Source: Cytophagales bacterium
GTDB taxonomy: Bacteria; Bacteroidota; Bacteroidia; Cytophagales; Cyclobacteriaceae
Direction of reading: 5' to 3'
Assembly (NCBI GenBank): GCA_029262935.1
Contig: JAJCYK010000445.1
Span: forward strand, 1-5,259
DNA: 5,259 nt
Shown: positions 1 to 5,259 of the stretch, one piece after another
Position numbering within the stretch: position 1 is the stretch's first letter
Layout of the letters: each line of letters starts with the position of its first letter
Position numbers and translations under genes: made by a program
The notes under the pieces: model-generated
What the model was told of the DNA's origin: nothing
Seen by the model: only the letters and a program-made list of their open reading frames with translations
The model's database searches: none

Positions 1-243
1 TTGGAACCCGTCCATTAGTGGCATATCGATATCCAAGAAGATTACTTCGGGCAGCACGTTAACAGATTCTGAATTTAGCTGTTCGAGATTCTTTAAAAAC
101 TCAATTGCACTTCGGGCTCCGGTGTGAGAAAAGATGTGTTCGGTAATTCCCGCAGCTTCTATCATTTTTTGGTTGATCAAGTTATCGATATCATTATCAT
201 CGATCAACATTACTGCATGGAACTGCTTTTCTTTGACTGCCAT
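1..243 (-). CDS. Response regulator, receiver domain (N-terminal part; runs off the left edge)
   Basis: This is the first 81 residues of a CheY-like receiver domain, the phosphorylatable output half of a two-component system, acting in the cytoplasm. The sequence shows the expected landmarks: a hydrophobic beta-1 strand followed by the acidic pair D15-D16 (VMLIDDND), and the beta-3 segment VIFLDIDMPLMDGF with D71 as the likely phospho-acceptor and the conserved MP-x-MDG turn. The rest of the domain (the Thr/Ser and Lys switch residues) lies outside the window, so a C-terminal output domain cannot be excluded. The pattern resembles the stand-alone receivers of about 130-150 residues common in Bacteroidota, so a single-domain protein is my inference. 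The ATG at 243 is the only good start and is preceded by an A/T-rich leader. No partner histidine kinase is visible. It lies 124 bp downstream of the aldehyde dehydrogenase, with no clear terminator between them. Confidence 0.9.
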   Translation of the reverse strand, partial: MAVKEKQFHAVMLIDDNDIDNLINQKMIEAAGITEHIFSHTGARSAIEFLKNLEQLNSESVNVLPEVIFLDIDMPLMDGFQ

Positions 244-306
244 ATTATTAAATTTATTCTTCCTAAATTTATACAAATAAATACTACAAAAGCAATAAAG
301 CTTTCA

Positions 307-314
307 CAAAAATA
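307..314 (-). promoter_or_regulatory. Possible Bacteroidota -7 promoter element for the response regulator
   Basis: On the minus strand this reads TATTTTTG, an exact match to the Bacteroidota -7 consensus TAnnTTTG, about 63 nt before the response-regulator ATG. I see no matching TTG-type -33 element at the usual distance upstream, and the region is A/T-rich, so a chance match is possible. The rest of the 244-367 gap is A/T-rich and holds no convincing hairpin, so read-through from the dehydrogenase gene is also possible. Confidence 0.3.
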
Positions 315-367
315 AATCCATACTAATTAAGGCTGAGGTAATGGCAATATACGGTTTTTATGGAAAC

Positions 368-1924
368 TTATAAGTCAAATTTAATCCCTTGTGCCAAAGG
401 CAGCTCTTTGCTGTAGTTAATGGTATTGGTTTGTCGCCTCATATAGACTTTCCAGGCATCTGATCCCGATTCTCGACCTCCACCTGTTTCTTTTTCTCCT
501 CCAAATGCGCCACCTATCTCGGCGCCAGAGGTTCCAATATTAACATTTGCAATACCACAATCTGATCCCACGTGAGATAAAAACAACTCCGATTCACGTA
601 AGTTTGTAGTCATTATAGCAGAGCTAAGTCCTTGTGGTACATCATTTTGTATGGCAATTGCCTCTTCAATTTCGCTGTATTTCATCAAATAAAGGATGGG
701 GGCAAATGTTTCACATTGTACTATTTCAAAATCATTCTGAACCTCATAAATGGCTGGTTTTACGTAACATCCTGAATGGTACTCGCTGCCTTCCAGTACT
801 CCGCCGGAAACTACTGCTTTTCCTCCAGTTGACTCCACTTTTTCTATAGCCTCCAAATATTGTTGCACGGCTTGCTCGTCTATAACGGGTCCCATATGAT
901 TGTGTTCATCTAAAGGATTACCAATTCGCAATTGAGCATAAGCATTAGCCAACTTTTGCTTCAGTTCTTCATAAACGCTCTCGTGTATGATTAATCTACG
1001 CGTGCTGGTACACCTTTGACCGGCGGTTCCTACTGCTCCAAATACAGCACCTACAATGGTGGTATCTAGGTCTGCATCTTTTGAAATAATAATGGCATTA
1101 TTTCCTCCTAATTCTAGTAATGCCCTTCCCAAACGTGCGCCTACCGCGGCACCTACCGCTTTACCCATGCGGGTACTACCGGTAGCCGATACTAATGGCA
1201 CCCGATGATCATGACTCAATAATTCTCCTATTTCACGACCTCCAATAGTTAAATTTGAAACGCCCTCAGGCACCTGGTTAGCGGCAAAGACTTCATTGGT
1301 GATGTGTTGACAAGCCAACGCAGTAATAGGGGTCTTCTCCGAAGGCTTCCATACACAAACATCTCCACACACCCAAGCCAGGGCGGTGTTCCAGGACCAT
1401 ACGGCTACGGGGAAATTGAATGCCGAAATGATACCCACTATACCCAAAGGATGGTACTGCTCATACATACGGTGTGAGGGTCTTTCAGAGTGCATGGTTA
1501 ATCCGTATAGTTGTCGGGAAAGGCCCACGGCAAAGTCACAGATGTCAATCATTTCCTGCACCTCTCCTAAACCTTCTTGATAGGACTTACCCATCTCATA
1601 GGAAACCAATTTTCCTAGTGGCTCCTTATAATGTCTAAGGCGGTCTCCTAGCTGTCGTACCACTTCTCCTCTTAAAGGGGCCGGCCAGGTTCTCCACTCC
1701 TTAAAAGCGCTTTGAGCTTTAGCAATTACTTGGTCATAACTTTCCTTATCGGCGGCGGTAACTGCTCCAATCACTTCTCCATCCACTGGAGAAACGGATA
1801 CAATATTTTCTCCCTGGCAGGACAACCAGCTTTGGCCCGTGCTGGCTCCTTGGCTTTGGTTGTTGATACCTAATGACTCTAGTGCTTCCTTAATACCAAA
1901 TGCATCCTCAGTTACTGTACTCAT
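368..1924 (-). CDS. ALDH7-family aldehyde dehydrogenase (alpha-aminoadipic semialdehyde / L-piperidine-6-carboxylate dehydrogenase type)
   Basis: A complete 518-residue NAD(P)-dependent aldehyde dehydrogenase. It strongly resembles antiquitin (ALDH7A1) and bacterial AmaB/Pcd enzymes, which oxidise alpha-aminoadipic semialdehyde, in equilibrium with piperidine-6-carboxylate, to 2-aminoadipate in lysine catabolism in the cytosol. Visible motifs are FNFPVAVWSWN with oxyanion Asn170; Lys193 in VWKPSEK; the Rossmann turn GSTRMG at 249-254; the general-base Glu271 in LELGGNN; the nucleophile Cys305 in GQRC; and Glu405 in ETFAPI. Arg304 directly before the catalytic Cys and the GEVQE segment near 120-124 match residues reported to bind the amino-acid end of the substrate in human antiquitin. 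The C-terminal stretch from SGAEIGGAFGGE to LPLAQGIKF is near-diagnostic of ALDH7. The frame stays open upstream to another ATG at 2026, but those 34 extra codons cross the htrA terminator and overlap the htrA stop codon. The ATG at 1924, with an A-rich leader and a -7 motif, is therefore preferred. No other lysine-pathway gene is in view. Confidence 0.95.
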   Translation of the reverse strand: MSTVTEDAFGIKEALESLGINNQSQGASTGQSWLSCQGENIVSVSPVDGEVIGAVTAADKESYDQVIAKAQSAFKEWRTWPAPLRGEVVRQLGDRLRHYKEPLGKLVSYEMGKSYQEGLGEVQEMIDICDFAVGLSRQLYGLTMHSERPSHRMYEQYHPLGIVGIISAFNFPVAVWSWNTALAWVCGDVCVWKPSEKTPITALACQHITNEVFAANQVPEGVSNLTIGGREIGELLSHDHRVPLVSATGSTRMGKAVGAAVGARLGRALLELGGNNAIIISKDADLDTTIVGAVFGAVGTAGQRCTSTRRLIIHESVYEELKQKLANAYAQLRIGNPLDEHNHMGPVIDEQAVQQYLEAIEKVESTGGKAVVSGGVLEGSEYHSGCYVKPAIYEVQNDFEIVQCETFAPILYLMKYSEIEEAIAIQNDVPQGLSSAIMTTNLRESELFLSHVGSDCGIANVNIGTSGAEIGGAFGGEKETGGGRESGSDAWKVYMRRQTNTINYSKELPLAQGIKFDL

Positions 1925-1944
1925 GTTGTTTGTTTTGTTTGAGG

Positions 1945-1952
1945 CAAAGTTA
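1945..1952 (-). promoter_or_regulatory. Putative -7 promoter element for the aldehyde dehydrogenase
   Basis: On the minus strand this reads TAACTTTG, an exact match to the Bacteroidota TAnnTTTG -7 motif. It lies between the htrA terminator and the ATG at 1924. TTTG-type matches lie upstream at about 1963-1972, but at shorter spacing (10-14 nt) than usual, so the -33 box is unresolved. The implied leader is short and A/C-rich (CAAACAAAACAAACAAC), typical of Bacteroidota genes that lack a Shine-Dalgarno sequence. Its position supports independent transcription of the dehydrogenase. Confidence 0.5.
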
Positions 1953-1966
1953 AATAATCTTGCAAA

Positions 1967-1997
1967 CAAAAAGGCACTTTTAGAAAAAGTGCCTTTT
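1967..1997 (-). terminator. Rho-independent terminator of htrA
   Basis: A perfect 12-bp stem (AAAAGGCACTTT, 1986-1997, pairing with 1969-1980) closes a 5-nt loop. On the minus strand it is followed directly by a T-rich tail (CCTTTTTGTTTGC). It begins 22 nt after the htrA stop codon. The stem is symmetrical with A/T-rich flanks, so some termination in the other direction is possible, but no plus-strand gene needs it. Confidence 0.9.
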
Positions 1998-2019
1998 ATT
2001 AAAACCACATCAAATATGG

Positions 2020-3498
2020 TTACCAACCGATGGCATAATATCGCTCTTCACCATTGGGATACATCCCCTCTATCAAATTACCTCCTCTTCTATTCCTCAG
2101 TATCTCCAAAACCTGCTCCACATTATCCACCGGAGTCTTGTTAACCTGGGTTATGACAAACCCTGACTTTATTCCTGCATCTTTCCATTTTCCACTCCCT
2201 ACTTTGTCAATTATCACCCCTGCTCTCAAATCCAACTCCTCTAACATTTCATCATTTGCTGCCTTAAAAGTAGCTCCATCAAAGCTCATGTTCGTATCTG
2301 CAGTTAATACCCCTGTCTCTCCTTGAACATTTTTAAGAGTAGCTTTTACGGTAAATTCCCTGCCGTTCCTGATGTATCTAACATCGATACGGTCACCAGG
2401 ACTGTTTCTACCTACCAACTCTTGTAATTCAGAAGTCGAGTTTACATTGTTCCCGTCGATAGAAGCAATAATATCTCCTTCTTGCAAACCTGCTTCTTTG
2501 GCCGCGGAATTATCCCCCACGTCTAAAATGTACACTCCTCCGACTTTTTCAATATCTCTGGACCTGGCAAACTCGGCGGTAACATCCGTAATGCTCACAC
2601 CTAATAGTGCGCGTTGCACCATACCATATTCACGTAAGTCATTTATTACCTTCTCCACCAATGTTGAGGGGATGGCAAAACTATAACCCGCAAAAGTGCG
2701 GCTGGGGGTGGCAATGGCTGTATTAATTCCTATGAGTTCTCCTTTAAGATTCACTAAAGCACCTCCACTGTTGCCCGGATTAACGGCAGCATCTGTTTGA
2801 ATGAAGGATTCAATTCTCAAATTGCGATCACCCAATATGTTAATGTTTCTGGCTTTGGCACTGACAATACCGGCGGTAACTGTGCTGGTAAGATCAAAAG
2901 GTGTTCCTTGAGCAAATGGATTACCCACCGCTAATACCCACTCTCCCACGCGCAGTTGATCGCTGTTGCCAATACTTATAAAAGGTAGACCGCGTTCTTC
3001 GATCTTTAGTAGAGCCAGATCTGTATTAGGATCCGTACCAACTAAACGAGCGGTATAATTTCTTTTGTCAGCTAAAGTAATTTGAATTTCTCCAGCCTTA
3101 TCAATCACGTGATTGTTGGTAATGATGTATCCGTCTTCAGACATAATAACACCCGAGCCAAATCCTCGGCTTTGGGGTTGACTGCTTTCCCCTTCCGGCT
3201 GACGGTATCCAAAGAAGTCCCAGAATTCCTCCATGCGGTTGTTTCCAGCCCTTCCTGTAAAAGTAGAACTAATATGCACCACGGTAGGAGTGCTCACCTC
3301 TGCTGCATAAACGAAATTCAATCCGTCGGGAACGGTGAAGTTTTTGTCCTCTAAGTAATTGGTGAATTGTGCGGGGCTTTCTGATTGTATGGTAATTGGG
3401 GCTTGATCCTCTAAAAAGAACTGCATGCCGCCAATGGCTAACACCGCGCCTAAAAAGGAGGCTAACACTAACCCAAAGAAAAACTGCTTCTTGCTCAT
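2020..3498 (-). CDS. Do/HtrA-family periplasmic serine protease with two PDZ domains (DegP/DegQ-like)
   Basis: A complete 492-residue envelope protease/chaperone of the HtrA (S1C) family, which degrades or holds misfolded periplasmic and outer-membrane proteins. Residues 6-24 form one hydrophobic segment after a short Lys-containing N-terminus, a signal peptide or signal anchor, so the bulk should be periplasmic. The trypsin-like domain spans about 65-275 and carries an intact catalytic triad: His130 in ITNNHV, Asp160 in NTDLALLKI, and Ser244 in NPGNSGGALVN. PDZ1 covers about 283-390, with GDIIASIDG typical of the fold. PDZ2 covers about 400-490, with its equivalent SGFVITQVN. This two-PDZ layout and length fit DegP/DegQ/MucD rather than the one-PDZ DegS. 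The start ATG at 3498 is the only one that places the hydrophobic segment correctly. The gene lies between terminators at 3603-3629 and 1967-1997, so it is probably monocistronic. Whether it is DegP-like (stress-induced) or DegQ-like cannot be decided from sequence alone. Confidence 0.96.
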   Translation of the reverse strand: MSKKQFFFGLVLASFLGAVLAIGGMQFFLEDQAPITIQSESPAQFTNYLEDKNFTVPDGLNFVYAAEVSTPTVVHISSTFTGRAGNNRMEEFWDFFGYRQPEGESSQPQSRGFGSGVIMSEDGYIITNNHVIDKAGEIQITLADKRNYTARLVGTDPNTDLALLKIEERGLPFISIGNSDQLRVGEWVLAVGNPFAQGTPFDLTSTVTAGIVSAKARNINILGDRNLRIESFIQTDAAVNPGNSGGALVNLKGELIGINTAIATPSRTFAGYSFAIPSTLVEKVINDLREYGMVQRALLGVSITDVTAEFARSRDIEKVGGVYILDVGDNSAAKEAGLQEGDIIASIDGNNVNSTSELQELVGRNSPGDRIDVRYIRNGREFTVKATLKNVQGETGVLTADTNMSFDGATFKAANDEMLEELDLRAGVIIDKVGSGKWKDAGIKSGFVITQVNKTPVDNVEQVLEILRNRRGGNLIEGMYPNGEERYYAIGW

Positions 3499-3529
3499 AA
3501 TATATAGGTTTTACTTATTTAGACTAACG

Positions 3530-3537
3530 CAAATTAA
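3530..3537 (-). promoter_or_regulatory. Weak candidate -7 promoter element for htrA
   Basis: The minus strand reads TTAATTTG here, one mismatch from the TAnnTTTG motif, about 31 nt before the htrA ATG. No convincing -33 box is present. It is the best candidate in the 3499-3602 gap but is weak in an A/T-rich stretch. A 13-bp palindrome lies 23 nt further upstream and would overlap the -33 region if this promoter is real. Confidence 0.2.
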
Positions 3538-3560
3538 ATCGATCTGTTTTAATGTATAAA

Positions 3561-3573
3561 GCATTAATAATGC
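3561..3573. repeat. 13-bp palindrome upstream of htrA (possible operator)
   Basis: GCATTAATAATGC is a perfect inverted repeat (6-bp arms around one central base), and the flanking AAA/TTT extends the symmetry if one extra C is allowed. It lies in the htrA promoter region, about 63 nt before the ATG. With no T-tract, little room for a loop and a position upstream of the gene, a protein-binding site is likelier than a terminator. It could equally be chance symmetry in A/T-rich DNA. Confidence 0.3.
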
Positions 3574-3602
3574 CTTTATGTTTCTTTTTAACATAATTTA
3601 AC

Positions 3603-3629
3603 AAAAAAAGGCGGGACAACGCCCGCCTT
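3603..3629 (-). terminator. Rho-independent terminator of hsp20
   Basis: A G/C-rich 8-bp stem (AAGGCGGG, 3622-3629, pairing with 3608-3615) has a 6-nt loop. On the minus strand it is followed by a run of T residues (CCCGCCTTTTTTTGT). It lies 26 nt after the hsp20 stop codon and separates hsp20 from htrA. Confidence 0.93.
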
Positions 3630-3655
3630 CGGTCCATAATCAAACCCAACACTAA

Positions 3656-4099
3656 CTAACCTACTTTTATGGTCCGTACTAATTCCTTCTTGGAGTCCTT
3701 GGGTAACGACAGCTTTAAGATGCCTTCCTCATAAATGGCCTTTATCTTACTATCGTCAATGGTATCTGGCAAATAGAAAGATCTGCTGAAGGCTCCATAA
3801 CGGGTTTCCCTGGCATGGTAGTTTACTTCCTTTTCTTCATCTGTGAATTTTCTTTCACCGGAAACGGTTAAAGTACCTTCTTTGAAGTCAATTTTGAAAT
3901 CATCTTTTTTCATTCCAGGCAGAGCAAGTTCCAATTCAAAGGACTTCTCTGTCTCTGCAATATCCACTGCTGGTGAAAAACTGCCTCCTTTAGATCCGAC
4001 TGTGGAATCGAAAGTATCATTAAAGAAACGATCGAACAAAGAGTCTAAAGGTCTGTTGCTCACATTTCTGAATCTGGGATTATATCTGACTATATTCAT
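3656..4099 (-). CDS. Small heat-shock protein, Hsp20/alpha-crystallin family
   Basis: A complete 147-residue small heat-shock protein, an ATP-independent cytoplasmic holdase that forms oligomers and keeps unfolding proteins refoldable. A short N-terminal arm contains PLDSLFDRFFND (17-28), the usual amphipathic segment of bacterial Hsp20. The alpha-crystallin domain spans about 42-135, with SPAVDIAET (42-50), the LPGMKKDDFKI turn (60-70), GTLTVSGER (75-83) and the late EGILKLSLPK strand (125-134). The C-terminal tail ends with I144-K-V146, an I-x-I/V motif that docks into the neighbouring subunit's groove. Length and layout match the family. The ATG at 4099 gives the canonical MNIVRYNP-type start. 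The gene has its own terminator downstream. The 185-bp upstream gap holds a paired palindrome array that probably controls it. It sits directly upstream of htrA, but a terminator lies between them. Confidence 0.96.
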   Translation of the reverse strand: MNIVRYNPRFRNVSNRPLDSLFDRFFNDTFDSTVGSKGGSFSPAVDIAETEKSFELELALPGMKKDDFKIDFKEGTLTVSGERKFTDEEKEVNYHARETRYGAFSRSFYLPDTIDDSKIKAIYEEGILKLSLPKDSKKELVRTIKVG

Positions 4100-4146
4100 G
4101 ATGTATTTTATTTTTTGATGGTTGTTTTCGCTTTCATGAAGTATAT

Positions 4147-4162
4147 AGTGAAAATAATGCCA
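4147..4162 (-). promoter_or_regulatory. TGGCATTA half-site; possible sigma-54-like -24/-12 region of hsp20
   Basis: On the minus strand TGGCATTATTTTCACT starts with the same TGGCATTA found at the 4227-4239 palindrome, but here the other arm is missing. It also partly fits the sigma-54 consensus TGGCAC-N5-TTGC: the -24 GG is present, but the -12 GC is AC. If it were the promoter, transcription would start around 4137 and leave a leader of about 38 nt. It could instead be a third weak regulator half-site. Confidence 0.25.
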
Positions 4163-4185
4163 GAGCTATTTTGTGAGGTTTATTA

Positions 4186-4198
4186 TGCCATAATGGCG
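4186..4198. promoter_or_regulatory. Palindromic operator-like site 1 upstream of hsp20
   Basis: TGCCATAATGGCG contains the perfect 11-bp palindrome GCCATAATGGC (centre 4192), with one mismatch at the outer base pair. The 13-bp core ATGCCATAATGGC recurs identically 41 bp away at site 2. The repetition, symmetry and place in the hsp20 upstream region indicate a dimeric DNA-binding regulator. It is not a match I recognise to CIRCE (HrcA) or HAIR (HspR). Confidence 0.55.
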
Positions 4199-4226
4199 CA
4201 TTCGCAACCTGGATGAGTCATTTTAA

Positions 4227-4239
4227 TGCCATAATGGCA
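4227..4239. promoter_or_regulatory. Palindromic operator-like site 2 upstream of hsp20
   Basis: TGCCATAATGGCA is a perfect 13-bp palindrome centred on 4233. It shares the 13-bp core ATGCCATAATGGC (4226-4238) with site 1. The centres are 41 bp apart, close to four helical turns, which would put both sites on the same DNA face. It lies between the stop codon of the Asp-box gene (4285) and hsp20. As a hairpin it would be short and lacks a T-tract, so it is not a good terminator for the upstream gene. Confidence 0.55.
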
Positions 4240-4284
4240 CTTTTATTTAGAAATGCTGAAAGAAATGTAAGCGAGACAGCCCTG

Positions 4285-5259
4285 CTATTTGTCAATGAGT
4301 GCAGTCCAGATACTAAGGGCTTCACCGTCTACTTGGGTCCAAATGGGTCGGACTTTACCATTGTGTGCCACGATGTTATTATAGTCTCCGAAGAATACCT
4401 GAGGATTCGGTTTGAAAGTAGATTGGTTGATTCTTTCATTTAAAAAAGTGAGCCCGCCATCTTTAGAGGTCGCTAAGTACACATCGGTTTGTTCATCTAC
4501 ATGATCCCTCCGATCGTAAAACACCACATAGATGTATCCCGTGGCTTGGTCCACCACGGCCCAAGGAAAGAACTGATGCTTACCGGGAGTATCGTCATTG
4601 ATTCGCACCGGGTCGGACCAGGTACTGCCTTTGTCGTCGGAATGGGCTAACCAAACATCGGTATCCGTGGCCCCGGCTCTTTGATCGGACCAGTTTACAT
4701 AAACCCTACCTCGGTGCGGGCCATCTGAAATGTCGCAAAGCGTGATGGGAAGTCCATTAGCCCTACCAATCCCTGGAATCTTTTGGTCCCAACCCATGGG
4801 TTGACCTGTGACCCTTACGTCTTTATCCAGCCACGTTTGTCCACCATCCGAGGAACGGTCAAAGTATATCTGTTGATTTAAAGACCAGGCCACGTATATT
4901 TCCCCTTCAGGACCTACTGCCGGTACCGCTCCTTCAGTGGTTTCATCATCATCCATACAATTACCAGAAAATTCATTGATACGTATGGCTTCGCTCCAAG
5001 TAGATCCTTGATCCGTTGATTTTGAAAACAAGATGTTGCTATAGTCTTCCTGACGCTCACTCCCATAAGCATCAAACTGGGTCCAGGTTAGATACATATG
5101 ATTGTTGCGGGGATCAACCACACCCCATTCTTTGTCTTGATCTTTTGGTGGAAACAATCCCGTGAAAGAACCATCGGACCAGGTTTTGCCGCCATCAGTA
5201 GATTTCTGACATACCATGCGATCCAATTTGTCTGAATCCCATCCCCCTTGACCGCTGGG
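4285..5259 (-). CDS. Sialidase-fold Asp-box (BNR) repeat protein (C-terminal part; N-terminus beyond the right edge)
   Basis: The visible 324 residues are open to the window edge, so the true start lies outside. Five Asp-boxes (S/T-x-D-x-G-x-x-W/F) are present: STDGGKTW (20-27), STDQGSTW (81-88), SSDGGQTW (136-143), SDDKGSTW (207-214) and SKDGGLTF (265-272, with Phe for Trp). Their spacing of 55-71 residues is that of successive blades of a beta-propeller, as in sialidases and other BNR-repeat proteins. Recurrent strands such as MYLTWTQFD, IYVAWSLN, VYVNWSDQR and IYVVFYDRR precede them. Asp-boxes are structural, and I cannot pick out the sialidase arginine triad or the Tyr/Glu nucleophile pair here, so enzyme activity is unproven. 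The protein is probably exported, but the signal peptide would be outside the window. It ends soon after the last blade (WTALIDK), without an obvious type IX secretion C-terminal domain. No clear terminator follows its stop codon. Confidence 0.85.
   Translation of the reverse strand, partial: PSGQGGWDSDKLDRMVCQKSTDGGKTWSDGSFTGLFPPKDQDKEWGVVDPRNNHMYLTWTQFDAYGSERQEDYSNILFSKSTDQGSTWSEAIRINEFSGNCMDDDETTEGAVPAVGPEGEIYVAWSLNQQIYFDRSSDGGQTWLDKDVRVTGQPMGWDQKIPGIGRANGLPITLCDISDGPHRGRVYVNWSDQRAGATDTDVWLAHSDDKGSTWSDPVRINDDTPGKHQFFPWAVVDQATGYIYVVFYDRRDHVDEQTDVYLATSKDGGLTFLNERINQSTFKPNPQVFFGDYNNIVAHNGKVRPIWTQVDGEALSIWTALIDK

Noticed and set aside
124..315. Plus-strand open frame of 63 codons over the response-regulator start
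   Set aside because: It is antisense to the receiver domain, with a low-complexity Ile-rich translation typical of A/T-rich shadow frames.
339..346. Isolated TAATGGCA half-site downstream of the dehydrogenase gene, resembling the hsp20 motif
   Set aside because: It is a single 8-bp match without the inverted arm, easily expected by chance in 5 kb, and not repeated nearby.
1839..2144. Plus-strand open frame of 101 codons across the dehydrogenase/htrA junction
   Set aside because: It is antisense to both well-supported genes and reads through the terminator hairpin. Its composition looks like a shadow of the coding strand.
4224..4243. Palindrome 2 as a terminator for the Asp-box gene
   Set aside because: The stem would be about 5-6 bp including a wobble pair, with no T-run after it on the minus strand. 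The same sequence recurs 41 bp away, which fits a protein-binding site better.
4213..4443. Plus-strand open frame of 76 codons starting between the hsp20 palindromes and the Asp-box gene
   Set aside because: It lies mostly antisense to the C-terminus of the Asp-box gene, has no recognisable protein features, and its start falls inside the regulatory-looking gap.
5224..5226. TTG as a possible start codon of the Asp-box gene
   Set aside because: The frame stays open and looks coding (Gly/Trp/Asp-rich) up to the window edge, and an Asp-box begins only a few residues later. The gene is simply cut by the window.

Overview
The window most resembles a chromosomal segment of a Bacteroidota bacterium, probably a flavobacterium-like marine or environmental lineage. 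Supporting signs are A/T-rich leaders without clear Shine-Dalgarno sequences, matches to the Bacteroidota -7 promoter motif TAnnTTTG, a Bacteroidota-style single-domain response regulator, and an Asp-box protein of a type common in that phylum. This is judged by eye from protein and promoter style, not by a search.

All five genes lie on the minus strand, so transcription runs from high to low coordinates. In that order they are: (1) the C-terminal 324 residues of a sialidase-fold Asp-box (BNR) repeat protein, which enters from the right edge (4285-5259); (2) a small heat-shock protein of the Hsp20/alpha-crystallin family (3656-4099); (3) a Do/HtrA-type periplasmic serine protease with two PDZ domains (2020-3498); (4) an ALDH7-family aldehyde dehydrogenase very close to antiquitin/alpha-aminoadipic semialdehyde dehydrogenase (368-1924); and (5) the N-terminal 81 residues of a response-regulator receiver domain, which runs off the left edge (1-243).

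The genes look like separate transcription units rather than one operon. Strong intrinsic terminators follow hsp20 (3603-3629) and htrA (1967-1997), and each gene has its own upstream gap of about 95-185 bp. The htrA terminator lies inside the longest reading frame of the aldehyde dehydrogenase gene, which argues for the shorter start at 1924.

The hsp20 and htrA genes form a small protein-quality-control neighbourhood: a cytoplasmic holdase beside an envelope protease/chaperone. The dehydrogenase points to lysine catabolism, and the other two genes have no visible functional link to them. The most notable non-coding signal is a pair of near-identical 13-bp palindromes (TGCCATAATGGCA type) with centres 41 bp apart upstream of hsp20, plus a third half-site closer to the gene. 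This looks like a regulator-binding array. I see no mobile element, CRISPR array, RNA gene or clearly novel multi-gene system.
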